Assembly (NCBI GenBank): GCA_029259415.1
Contig: JAPDIW010000018.1
Location: forward strand, 1-32,618
Length of the DNA: 32,618 nt
Direction of reading: 5' to 3'
Origin: Archaeoglobi archaeon
Lineage (GTDB): Archaea; Halobacteriota; Archaeoglobi; Archaeoglobales; Archaeoglobaceae
Shown: positions 23,349 through 30,954 of the stretch, in pieces
Numbering within the stretch: position 1 is the stretch's first letter
Layout: each line of letters opens with the position of its first letter
Position numbers and translations under genes: made by a program
The notes under the pieces: model-generated
What the model was told of the DNA's origin: nothing
The model's input: the letters and a program-made list of their open reading frames with translations, nothing else
Database searches by the model: none

Positions 23349-24986
23349 ATGGCAACGTTACAGGGTCAACCTGTGCTGATATTGAGGGAGGGAACTCAGA
23401 GAACTGTTGGTAGAGACGCCCAGAGAATGAACATAATGGCAGCTCGTGTTATAGCTGAGGCCGTAAGGAGCACTCTTGGTCCGAAGGGAATGGACAAGAT
23501 GCTTGTTGACAGCCTCGGTGATGTGATTATCACAAATGATGGAGTTACAATTCTCAAAGAAATAGATGTCGAGCACCCGGCAGCGAAGATGATCATTGAA
23601 GTCGCAAAGACACAGGACAACGAAGTCGGAGATGGGACAACCACCGCAGTAGTTCTTGCGGGAGAGCTGTTGAAGAGAGCTGAGGAACTGCTTGACCAGG
23701 AGATTCATCCAGCGATAATAGCCAACGGTTACAGGTATGCTGCGGAGAAGGCTCTGGAAATTCTGAATGAAATTGCAATACCCATCAGCAAGGATGACGA
23801 CGAAATTCTGAAGAAGATTGCATCAACAGCAATGACCGGCAAGGGTGCTGAGGTTGCACTGGACAAGCTTGCTGAAATTGCTGTCAAAGCCGTTAAGATG
23901 ATTGCAGAGGAGGCAAACGGTAAGTATGAAGTTAACACAGACTACATCAAGATTGAGAAGAGGCAGGGAGGAAGCATTGAGGAGACGGAGTTAATTGATG
24001 GTATAGTGCTTGATAAAGAGGTCGTCCACCCAGGAATGCCGAAGAGGGTTGAGAACGCAAAGATTCTGCTCCTCGACTCTGCTTTGGAGGTCAAGGAGAC
24101 AGAGATCGATGCGAAGATCAGAATAACCGATCCTGAGAAGCTCCAGAAGTTCATCGAGCAGGAGGAGGCAATGCTTAAGGAAATGGTTGACAAGATCGTC
24201 AACGTCGGTGCAAATGTCGTCTTCTGCCAGAAGGGCATCGATGATCTGGCTCAGTACTACCTCGCCAAGTCTGGAGTTCTTGCAGTGAGGAGAGTCAAGA
24301 AGAGCGACATGGAGAAGCTGGCTAAGGCAACGGGAGCAAAAGTTCTGACCGACCTCAGAGACATCAGCAGCGAAGACCTTGGAGAGGCTGCGCTTGTTGA
24401 GGAGAGAAAAGTCGGCGACGAGAAGATGGTCTTCGTCACTGGCTGCAAGAACCCCAAGGCAGTCACGATACTCGTGAGAGGCGGAACTGAGCATGTTGTC
24501 GAGGAGATTGCCAGAGGTGTCGAGGATGCGGTGAGGGCAGTTGCATGCGCCGTTGAGGATGGAAAGGTTGTTGTCGGTGCTGGCGCGCCGGAGATTGAGG
24601 TAAGCCTGAAGCTCAAGGAGTGGGCTCCGTCACTTGGCGGTAGAGAGCAGCTTGCAGTTGAGGCATTTGCGACAGCACTAGAAATCATTCCGAGAACACT
24701 GGCAGAGAACGCTGGACTTGACCCGATTGATGTGCTGGTCGAGCTTAAGGCAGCACACGAGAGGGGAGAGAAGTACGCTGGAGTCGACGTTGACACTGGC
24801 AAGGTTGTGGACATGAAGGAGAAAGGCGTCTTTGAGCCTCTTAGAGTCAAGACTCAGGCAATTGGCTCTGCAACAGAGGTTGCAGTGATGATTCTGAGAA
24901 TCGACGACATCATCGCAGCCAAGGGACTCGAGAAAGAGAAAGGCAAGGGCGGAGAAGGCGGAATGCCTGACATGCCTGAATTCTGA
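23349..24986 (+). CDS. thsB: Thermosome subunit (group II chaperonin)
   Basis: 545 residues, full length. The family signatures are clear: [18 protein letters not shown] (41-58), [10 protein letters not shown] (62-71), the ATP-site [15 protein letters not shown] starting at 94, and [17 protein letters not shown] in the C-terminal equatorial domain. The tail ends in the Gly/Met-rich [14 protein letters not shown] typical of thermosomes. It assembles into the two-ring, ATP-driven folding chamber with a built-in lid. I call it beta because in Archaeoglobus fulgidus the beta gene, as I recall, is followed by a histidine kinase and metG, as here; the alpha/beta distinction itself is not readable from motifs. 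A T-rich terminator follows. Confidence 0.95.
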   Translation: MATLQGQPVLILREGTQRTVGRDAQRMNIMAARVIAEAVRSTLGPKGMDKMLVDSLGDVIITNDGVTILKEIDVEHPAAKMIIEVAKTQDNEVGDGTTTAVVLAGELLKRAEELLDQEIHPAIIANGYRYAAEKALEILNEIAIPISKDDDEILKKIASTAMTGKGAEVALDKLAEIAVKAVKMIAEEANGKYEVNTDYIKIEKRQGGSIEETELIDGIVLDKEVVHPGMPKRVENAKILLLDSALEVKETEIDAKIRITDPEKLQKFIEQEEAMLKEMVDKIVNVGANVVFCQKGIDDLAQYYLAKSGVLAVRRVKKSDMEKLAKATGAKVLTDLRDISSEDLGEAALVEERKVGDEKMVFVTGCKNPKAVTILVRGGTEHVVEEIARGVEDAVRAVACAVEDGKVVVGAGAPEIEVSLKLKEWAPSLGGREQLAVEAFATALEIIPRTLAENAGLDPIDVLVELKAAHERGEKYAGVDVDTGKVVDMKEKGVFEPLRVKTQAIGSATEVAVMILRIDDIIAAKGLEKEKGKGGEGGMPDMPEF

Positions 24987-24987
24987 A

Positions 24988-25010
24988 TTTAATTTTTTGT
25001 TTTTCCTTAA
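24988..25010 (+). terminator. T-rich terminator after the thermosome gene
   Basis: Two base pairs after the stop comes tttaattttttgtttttcc, an oligo-T tract of the type at which archaeal RNA polymerase terminates without a hairpin. The next gene has its own TATA box. Confidence 0.5.
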
Positions 25011-25038
25011 CGTCTATAGGATAATTACTCTCAATAAG

Positions 25039-25048
25039 TTTTTTTAAT
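25039..25048 (+). promoter_or_regulatory. Putative TATA box of the histidine kinase gene
   Basis: TTTTTTTAAT lies ~22-31 bases before the ATG at 25070. No ribosome binding site precedes that ATG, so the transcript is probably leaderless. Confidence 0.35.
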
Positions 25049-25069
25049 CCAAATTGCTAAAAAATTTAC

Positions 25070-26386
25070 ATGCAAATAAATTTTGAGGAGGTCGCAGAGA
25101 AATCTCTCTCAGGAATATACATTCATGATAAGAATTTTAGGATTGTTTACGTCAACGACATGGTTGTTAGGGCGACTAAGTATTCAAGAGATGAGTTAAT
25201 CGGAATAAATGTTCTTGATTTGGCTCACCCTGATGACGTTCAAATTTCATTTGACGCTGCTAAAAAAGCTCTTTTGGGAGAAGAGACCTTTTACGAGGTT
25301 CGTTATTGCAGGAAGGATGGGGAAGTTAGGTGGGTATGGGGGTTTGCAAGACCATTGCATGTGAATGGTGAAAGGTACGTACTCGGAAACTGGATTGATA
25401 TTACCAGAGTGAAAGAGTTGGAGCAGAAGCTAAAGGAGAGTGAGGAGTTTTACAGAAGCCTGATTGAGGACTCTCTCACACCCGTTTACATCATTCAGGA
25501 CGGGAAAATGGTCTACGTTAACAGAGCTTTTGAGGAGTATACCGGTTACAGCAAGGAGGAGGTTTTGGGTAAAGATCCCTTCTTTATAATCCACCCTGAA
25601 GACAGGGAAGAAGTTTATGCGAAATACATTGAGAGAGAAACTGGAAAAAGAGATGTGGATACCTATAGCTGGAGGATAATAACAAAGAGCGGTGAATTGA
25701 GGTGGCTCACTGCAAAGCCGAGCAGAATAACCTACAAGGGAAGACCGGCTGTCGCAGCAACAGTAGTTGACACAACCTCAATCCATAACCTCAATGAAAG
25801 ACTAAGGATGCGAGAAGACTACCTCCGCCTCCTCAACAAAGTTTTGCGACACGACATCGCCAACGCTCTGGTTCTTGTAAGGGCAGTGCTTGAGGAAAGA
25901 GAGGATGAACTGTCAAAGAAGGCTCTCAGCAGAGTTGACCACATTACCAGACTTATCAGGGAGGTTGCAAACCTCGAGTCAGCTCTTGATGAAATGGGGC
26001 CAGTAAGAATGGACAGAATTGTTGAGGAGGTTGCGGAGAGCTTAGGGATAAGCTGTGATTGTGAAGAAGTTGAGGTTATGGCCAACGAAAGCATAAGGAC
26101 GATAGCCTTCAACCTCATTCAGAATGCCATTCAGCACTCAGGAGGAGATGTTTTTGTTGAAGTTAAGAAAGATAAGGGTTGGGGAGTTCTCAGAGTGGCG
26201 GATAACGGAAAAGGGATTCCGGAACATGTTAAAGAAAGGATTTTTGACGAGGGTTTTACAACTGGTGGTACGGGGCTGGGGCTGTTTATAGTTAAAAAGC
26301 TCACCGACATTCTTGGAGGTGTAATAAGCGTTTACGACAACAAACCCACCGGGACTGTTTTTGAGGTCAGGTTCAGAGCAGTGTGA
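25070..26386 (+). CDS. Cytosolic PAS-PAS sensor histidine kinase
   Basis: 438 residues without a membrane segment. First PAS domain ~6-115 (GIYIHDKNFRIVYVNDMVV, then the PAC-type YCRKDGEVRWVWGFARPL); second PAS ~127-240 (YIIQDGKMVYVNRAFEEYTG). A dimerisation helix carries the phospho-acceptor H261 in VLRHDIANAL. The HATPase domain shows the N-box NLIQNAIQHSGG (348-359), the G1 motif VADNGKGIP (376-384) and G2 GGTGLGLFIVKK (399-410). It senses a soluble signal or redox state through PAS; no cofactor-binding residue can be identified. No response regulator gene is present in the window, so its partner is elsewhere. Own promoter. Confidence 0.93.
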   Translation: MQINFEEVAEKSLSGIYIHDKNFRIVYVNDMVVRATKYSRDELIGINVLDLAHPDDVQISFDAAKKALLGEETFYEVRYCRKDGEVRWVWGFARPLHVNGERYVLGNWIDITRVKELEQKLKESEEFYRSLIEDSLTPVYIIQDGKMVYVNRAFEEYTGYSKEEVLGKDPFFIIHPEDREEVYAKYIERETGKRDVDTYSWRIITKSGELRWLTAKPSRITYKGRPAVAATVVDTTSIHNLNERLRMREDYLRLLNKVLRHDIANALVLVRAVLEEREDELSKKALSRVDHITRLIREVANLESALDEMGPVRMDRIVEEVAESLGISCDCEEVEVMANESIRTIAFNLIQNAIQHSGGDVFVEVKKDKGWGVLRVADNGKGIPEHVKERIFDEGFTTGGTGLGLFIVKKLTDILGGVISVYDNKPTGTVFEVRFRAV

Positions 26387-26397
26387 ATGTGAAAACG

Positions 26398-26404
26398 TTA
26401 TTTA
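26398..26404 (+). promoter_or_regulatory. Putative TATA box of metG
   Basis: TTATTTA lies 23-29 bases before the metG ATG at 26427, preceded by gaaaacg. The stretch between it and the ATG is pyrimidine-rich and has no ribosome binding site. Confidence 0.35.
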
Positions 26405-26426
26405 CCCCCCGAACTTTTGACTCCTC

Positions 26427-28409
26427 ATGAAGCTGGTCACCTGCGGTCTTCCGTATGCGAACGGAAAAGCTCATGTAGGTCATCTAAGAACCTACGTTCC
26501 TGCTGATGTTTATGTCAGATATCTCCGAATGGCTGGAGAAGACGTCGTTTTTGTTTGCGGGAGTGACTGTCACGGAACACCCATAGTCGTAAACGCAGAA
26601 CAGCAAGGTTTAACACCAAAGCAGCTTGTGGATATTTATCATGAGCACTTTATCAAAATCTTTGATGCTCTGAACATAAAGTTCGACTTTTACGGCAGAA
26701 CGGACAGCGATTACCACCACCACCGCACGACTGAAATCGTGAAAAGACTTATAGAAAAGGGATACATCTATCCGAAGGAAATTCAGCTCGCTTACTGCCC
26801 GAAATGCCAGCGCTTTCTCCCGGACAGGTATGTTGAAGGAATTTGTCCCTACTGCGGTGCTGTTGCGAGGGGTGATGAGTGCGACCAGGGTTGCGGGAGA
26901 CACTTAGAGCCGGGAGAGATCAAGGAGCCGAGATGCAAGATCTGCGGCAGCAAAGCCGAGTTCAGGAGCCAGAGGCACTACTTTTTCAGGCTGACCGAGT
27001 TCAAGGATTTTCTGGAGAAGTATCTGGAGAACCTTAAGGGGACTGAGAACGCTTTAAATTATGCCAGAAACTGGGTTAAAAACCTGAGGGACTGGTGCAT
27101 AACCCGAAACCTTGAGTGGGGTGTAAAGTTTCCGGGAGAGGAGAATCTGGTCGTTTACGTCTGGGTTGATGCGCCGATAGGGTACATCAGCTTTACAGAG
27201 AAGGCTTGTAAGGCTAAGGGATGCGACTGGAAGAAAATCTGGATTGACGGTGAGGCTGAAATAGTCCATTTTATCGGTCTCGATATAGTTTACCACCACT
27301 GCATTTTCTGGCCCGCGATGCTGAAGGGTGCTGATTACGCATTGCCCTCATCAGTTGTTGCGAGCGGAATGGTTAAGGTTGAAGGCAAGACCTTCTCAAA
27401 GTCGAGAGGATACGTTGTGTGGGTCGAGGAGGATTATCTAAGGGCTGGCCTAAGCCCTGACTACCTGCGTTACTACATCGTCAACTACACGAGTCACCAG
27501 AAGGACCTGAACTTCTCATGGGAGGTTTTCAAAGAGAAGGTGAACAACGAAGTTATTGCTACCCTCGGCAACTTCCTTTACAGAGTTCTGCTCTTTGCGT
27601 GGAAGAACTTCGGAGAGATCAGGATGGATGGTGTTGATGAAGAAGTTTTGCAGAAAATCAGGGAGACTGAGCAAAAGATACTTTCAGCCCTTGAAGAGTG
27701 GGAGTTCAAGATAGCCAGCGACGCCTTTATGGAGCTTGCAACTTATGGAAACGTTTACTTCCAGAACGCAAAACCGTGGGAGCTTATAAAGACTGACAAA
27801 GAGGCTGCAAGGAAAGCTGTTGCATCCTGCCTCCAACTCGCCAAAGCCCTGATAATCTTCGCCTATCCCGTAATGCCCTCAAGCATGGAAAGGATGGCAA
27901 AAGCTATCGGTTTGGATCTTGAGAAAGCCAAGCTGAGCGATGCTTATGCAGTTGATGAGGTTATGAAGCTAAGCAAGCCCGAAGTCCCGTTCACTAAGGT
28001 AGAGGACGATACAATTGAGAGGCTGCAGAAGATAATGGAGAAGAGGTTTAAGGGAGAAGGAGATGAGGAAAAGGCTGAGGAGAAGGAAGAAATAAGCATC
28101 GAGGACTTTCAGAGGCTTGACATTCGCATCGGCAAGGTCTTGAAAGCTGAGAAGATAAAGAAGAGCAAGAAGCTGATAAAGCTGATAATCGACATTGGTG
28201 GGGAGCAGAGGCAGATTGTGTCCGGGATTGCAGAAGATTATACTCCAGAAGAGCTTGAAGGCAAGCTTGTGGTCGTGCTTGTGAACCTCAAGCCGGCGAA
28301 GTTTATGGGTGTGGAGAGCAGAGGAATGATTCTTGCAGCCGAGAAAAACGGGAAAGCTGTGCTGCTGATTCCGGAGAAAGAGGTTGAGCCGGGAACGAAA
28401 GTTTGCTGA
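26427..28409 (+). CDS. metG: Methionyl-tRNA synthetase with fused tRNA-binding domain
   Basis: 660 residues. Class I signatures: [12 protein letters not shown] (8-20, HIGH equivalent HVGH) and KTFSKS (~321-326, KMSKS equivalent). Zinc knuckles lie in the connective peptide: CPKC at ~126, CPYC at ~142, CDQGC at ~152 and CKIC at ~171, so two zinc sites. The anticodon-binding helical domain follows. From ~residue 555 ([20 protein letters not shown]) to the end is an EMAP-II/Trbp111-type OB-fold that binds tRNA and dimerises; a Lys/Glu-rich linker joins it. In several archaea this domain is a separate protein; here it is fused. It charges initiator and elongator tRNA-Met. Its 3' end faces the convergent CGGC gene. 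Confidence 0.96.
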   Translation: MKLVTCGLPYANGKAHVGHLRTYVPADVYVRYLRMAGEDVVFVCGSDCHGTPIVVNAEQQGLTPKQLVDIYHEHFIKIFDALNIKFDFYGRTDSDYHHHRTTEIVKRLIEKGYIYPKEIQLAYCPKCQRFLPDRYVEGICPYCGAVARGDECDQGCGRHLEPGEIKEPRCKICGSKAEFRSQRHYFFRLTEFKDFLEKYLENLKGTENALNYARNWVKNLRDWCITRNLEWGVKFPGEENLVVYVWVDAPIGYISFTEKACKAKGCDWKKIWIDGEAEIVHFIGLDIVYHHCIFWPAMLKGADYALPSSVVASGMVKVEGKTFSKSRGYVVWVEEDYLRAGLSPDYLRYYIVNYTSHQKDLNFSWEVFKEKVNNEVIATLGNFLYRVLLFAWKNFGEIRMDGVDEEVLQKIRETEQKILSALEEWEFKIASDAFMELATYGNVYFQNAKPWELIKTDKEAARKAVASCLQLAKALIIFAYPVMPSSMERMAKAIGLDLEKAKLSDAYAVDEVMKLSKPEVPFTKVEDDTIERLQKIMEKRFKGEGDEEKAEEKEEISIEDFQRLDIRIGKVLKAEKIKKSKKLIKLIIDIGGEQRQIVSGIAEDYTPEELEGKLVVVLVNLKPAKFMGVESRGMILAAEKNGKAVLLIPEKEVEPGTKVC

Positions 28410-28410
28410 G

Positions 28411-28447
28411 TTACACAATTTTTAAAATTTTATCAAAAAAGAAAAAA
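28411..28447. terminator. AT-rich bidirectional terminator between metG and the CGGC gene
   Basis: The 38-base convergent gap contains aatttttaaaatttt on the plus strand and, read on the minus strand, tttttttc/tttttttga runs. Each strand thus offers an oligo-T tract just after a stop codon. Confidence 0.45.
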
Positions 28448-28789
28448 TTATTTGTACTCGTGAGTTCCAAGCTTCACGGGAATCTGGAAAGCATTCTCAA
28501 TTATCTTCGCCCACTCCTCTGCACTTCTGTAAGGACAGCCGGGATCTCTCAGCATGCACGAGCTGAGATATATTTCGTCAGGTTTAACCTCAGACAGCTT
28601 CATTGCCATACCAATGTTTGGAACGAGTGTATTTCCCGGACACTCGCACCTCACGAAGGACATCACTCTAACAGGTTCGTCAAACTTTCCCTCACCGAGC
28701 GCAGCAGCCTTCAGACACCGCCACTCTCCGGGGCAGCCGTAGGTTGTGTCCATATATCTACCACATGCAACGATAAAAACGTCCTTCAT
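28448..28789 (-). CDS. CGGC domain protein, putative metal binding
   Basis: 113 residues with cysteines at conserved places: FIVACGRYMDTT, YGCPGEWRCLKAA, SFVRCECPGNT and LSSCMLRDPGCPYRSAEEWA. The layout (an alpha-beta unit with C-x-x-R-like start, a central 'C.C.GN' and a 'SSC.....CP' segment) matches the CGGC family of small cysteine-rich proteins of anaerobes, proposed to bind metal. No activity is established to my knowledge. Minus-strand AATTTTTTAA at 28811-28820 is a suitable TATA box for the ATG at 28789. It is divergent from the winged-helix regulator gene, so the two could share control. Confidence 0.7.
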   Translation of the reverse strand: MKDVFIVACGRYMDTTYGCPGEWRCLKAAALGEGKFDEPVRVMSFVRCECPGNTLVPNIGMAMKLSEVKPDEIYLSSCMLRDPGCPYRSAEEWAKIIENAFQIPVKLGTHEYK

Positions 28790-28879
28790 GCTACTATGTC
28801 AGCATCTGAATTAAAAAATTTGTCATTTTTCACCACATCCAGCAAAAACCAAGAGGTTAAGGTTTTTAGTGCTGGAAAA

Positions 28880-28917
28880 TTTTTAAATACATGGGAGATA
28901 AGAAAAAAGAGGAGGTG
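28880..28917 (+). promoter_or_regulatory. TATA box and ribosome binding site that decide a TTG start
   Basis: TTTTTAAATA at 28880-28889, preceded by ctggaaa, is the promoter. GAGGAGGTG (about 28910-28917) is a full ribosome binding site six bases before the TTG at 28923. No ATG or GTG is better placed, so the gene starts with TTG. Confidence 0.55.
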
Positions 28918-28922
28918 TAAAA

Positions 28923-29387
28923 TTGAGCCTTACAAGGCTGTTTCTTCATGAAAGAACGGTAGAGATCTTTCTTCGAATCCTCAAAGCTGAGGAGGGTGGT
29001 GAAAAAGTCTATCCGCTTCAGATATCCACCGACATTGGTTCACCATACAGTTACGTCTCAAAGGTTTTGGGGGAACTCGAAAAATACTCCCTCGTCGAAA
29101 GCAAGTCAGAGGGTAGAATGAGAGTCCTATCCTTAACACCTTACGGAAGAGTTGTTGCTAAAATGCTAAGAGACTTGTACAACGAGCTTGAAAAGGACTT
29201 TAACTCAAGAATGAAGCTCGACATTCTTAAAAAAGTTTACAGCGACGCTAACGGAGACCTTAGAGTTTACCTTCCTGTCATGGCGGAACTGGAAATACTG
29301 ATGAAATCAACGGAGGATGAATTCGTCGTTGAGGAGGCAAAAAAACTAATTTCCGAAGTTAAAGAAAAAATAGAGGGAGCAACATGA
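28923..29387 (+). CDS. Winged-helix transcriptional regulator
   Basis: 154 residues with a TTG start. Residues ~10-85 form a winged helix: HERTVEIFLRILKAEEGG, the recognition region STDIGSPYSYVSKVLGELEK and the wing LVESKSEGRMRVLSLTPYGR, a MarR/ArsR-like pattern. A long helical C-terminal part (LRDLYNELEKDFNSRMKL onward) probably dimerises. It lies first in a two-gene operon: its stop overlaps the start of the M20 peptidase gene (ATGA at 29384), so it may regulate that operon and perhaps the divergent CGGC gene. Effector unknown. Confidence 0.85.
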   Translation: MSLTRLFLHERTVEIFLRILKAEEGGEKVYPLQISTDIGSPYSYVSKVLGELEKYSLVESKSEGRMRVLSLTPYGRVVAKMLRDLYNELEKDFNSRMKLDILKKVYSDANGDLRVYLPVMAELEILMKSTEDEFVVEEAKKLISEVKEKIEGAT

Positions 29388-30595
29388 AAGTTTTGGATGT
29401 TGTTGAAGATTTTAGAGATGAAATGGTGAAAACGCTCTGCGATCTTATCGAAATAAAGGCGATAGCCCCTGAATTTGGGGGAGATGGTGAATTCAAAAAG
29501 GCGGAATGTCTGATGAAACACCTCGACGGTTTTGATGTTGTCGAGAGGTACGACGTCAAGGACGAGAGAGTCAGTGACGGTCTCAGGCCGAACATAGTTG
29601 CAAAGGTAAAGGGTGTGCTCGAAAAAACGATCTGGATTGTGGCTCATCTGGACGTTGTTCCTGAAGGTGATGAAAGGCTCTGGGAAACGCCGCCCTTTAA
29701 GGGTGTCGTCAAGGACGGAAAGGTTTTTGGGAGAGGTGCAGAGGACAACGGCCAGAGCATAGTGTCATCACTGTATGCTGCAAAGGCCATTATTGAAAGC
29801 GGGTTAACTCCGAAGTACACTCTCGGCCTTGTTTACGTTGCGGATGAGGAAGCTGGGAGCAATTACGGAATAAAACACGTGCTGAAGCAGAAAATTTTCG
29901 ATAAAGAGGACATGTTCATTATACCAGACATCGGAACACCTAAAGGTGATATGATTGAGATTGCAGAAAAAAGCATATTGTGGCTGAAATTCGTTGTTCA
30001 CGGCCAGCAGAGTCACGCAAGCATGCCTTCAGGTCTGAACGCAAACAGAAGAGCAATGGAATTTCTACTTGATCTAGACAAAAAGCTTCACTCAAAGTTT
30101 AATGCCAGAAACAACCTCTTCGTACCCCCTTATTCAACCTTCGAACCTACGAAGAGGGAAAAGAACGTTGACAACATAAACACGATTCCGGGACTGGATG
30201 TCAGTTACATGGACTGTAGAATAATTCCTGATTACGACGTGGAAGAAGTCCTTGACTACATAGAAGACATCAGGAGCTTTCACCAGATGAGGGGTAACAG
30301 CAAGATAGAAGTTGAGATAGTGCAGAAGGTCTCCTCACCCCCAACACCTGAAAACGCCATGATAATCGAAAAGTTGAGCAAAACCATTGAAGAGCTCAGA
30401 GGTTTCAGACCGGGAGTTTTCGGAATTGGAGGGAACACCTGTGCATCGTTTTTCAGGAAAAACGGTTTTACAGAAACTGCTGCTTGGTGCACAGCAGACG
30501 GTGTGGCTCATCAGGCCAACGAGTACTGCGTGATAAACAACATGGTAGAGGACGCAAAGGTTTTTAGCGTTCTGCCCTTCGAGCCTGGCTACTAA
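29384..30595 (+). CDS. M20-family metallopeptidase/deacylase (ArgE/DapE-like)
   Basis: 403 residues. The dizinc site residues are in order: H88 and D90 (VAHLDVVPEGD), the bridging D121 in FGRGAEDNGQ, the catalytic base pair E155-E156 (YVADEEAGS), D182 in FIIPDIGTP, and a late His in DGVAHQANEY. The dimerisation insert lies at ~200-310 (VHGQQSHASMPSGLNANRRA). M20 enzymes cut amide bonds of N-acyl amino acids or dipeptides; the substrate (N-acetylornithine, succinyl-DAP or a peptide) cannot be fixed. It follows the winged-helix gene by overlap and its 3' end overlaps a convergent gene by 4 bases. Confidence 0.92.
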   Translation: MKVLDVVEDFRDEMVKTLCDLIEIKAIAPEFGGDGEFKKAECLMKHLDGFDVVERYDVKDERVSDGLRPNIVAKVKGVLEKTIWIVAHLDVVPEGDERLWETPPFKGVVKDGKVFGRGAEDNGQSIVSSLYAAKAIIESGLTPKYTLGLVYVADEEAGSNYGIKHVLKQKIFDKEDMFIIPDIGTPKGDMIEIAEKSILWLKFVVHGQQSHASMPSGLNANRRAMEFLLDLDKKLHSKFNARNNLFVPPYSTFEPTKREKNVDNINTIPGLDVSYMDCRIIPDYDVEEVLDYIEDIRSFHQMRGNSKIEVEIVQKVSSPPTPENAMIIEKLSKTIEELRGFRPGVFGIGGNTCASFFRKNGFTETAAWCTADGVAHQANEYCVINNMVEDAKVFSVLPFEPGY

Positions 30596-30954
30596 TATCT
30601 TATCTTTTCGTAGAACGTGTGAATCTCTTCAACCTTCGAAATTTCTTTTCTAACGCTGAAAATTTTTCTCTTAATTTCTACATCAGGCACTTTCCCGTAA
30701 CTTCCTAAAGCCTCCACGAGCCCTTTCTCTATCTCCATCCCTTTTGAGTCAAAGTCGGTCAGAATGATAACATCGCTATCCTTCAAAGTGTCAGCAGTTG
30801 AGGCGAAGCCGGTAAAAACGACGATCTCCCCACTAACCCCTATTGCTCTCAAAGACCTGACATCCTTTTTTCCTTCAACTACTATAACCCAGCCATTCCT
30901 GGATTTTTCCTTCAGCTCGTCAACTGCGTCAAAAAAAGCTTTATAGTCCTCCAT
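30592..30954 (-). CDS. UPF0292-type TOPRIM domain protein
   Basis: 120 residues, a near-minimal TOPRIM fold. The catalytic glutamate is in WVIVVEGKKDVRSLRAIG (E27), and the DxD pair is D67/D69 in VIILTDFDSKGMEIE. TOPRIM domains serve in RNase M5, primases and topoisomerases; the closest recognised group is the archaeal UPF0292 family, related to RNase M5-like proteins, without a proven activity. It overlaps the upstream short hydantoinase-like gene by 14 bases, implying coupled translation, and the convergent M20 gene by 4. Confidence 0.88.
   Translation of the reverse strand: MEDYKAFFDAVDELKEKSRNGWVIVVEGKKDVRSLRAIGVSGEIVVFTGFASTADTLKDSDVIILTDFDSKGMEIEKGLVEALGSYGKVPDVEIKRKIFSVRKEISKVEEIHTFYEKIRY

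Noticed and set aside
23991-24494. Antisense frames of 100-200 residues opposite the thermosome gene
   Set aside because: They are shadows created by codon bias in a strongly conserved gene; no ribosome binding sites or promoters serve them.
28403-28951. 182-residue plus-strand frame across the CGGC gene
   Set aside because: It is antisense to a gene with conserved cysteines and its own promoter, and its translation is low-complexity and resembles no protein.
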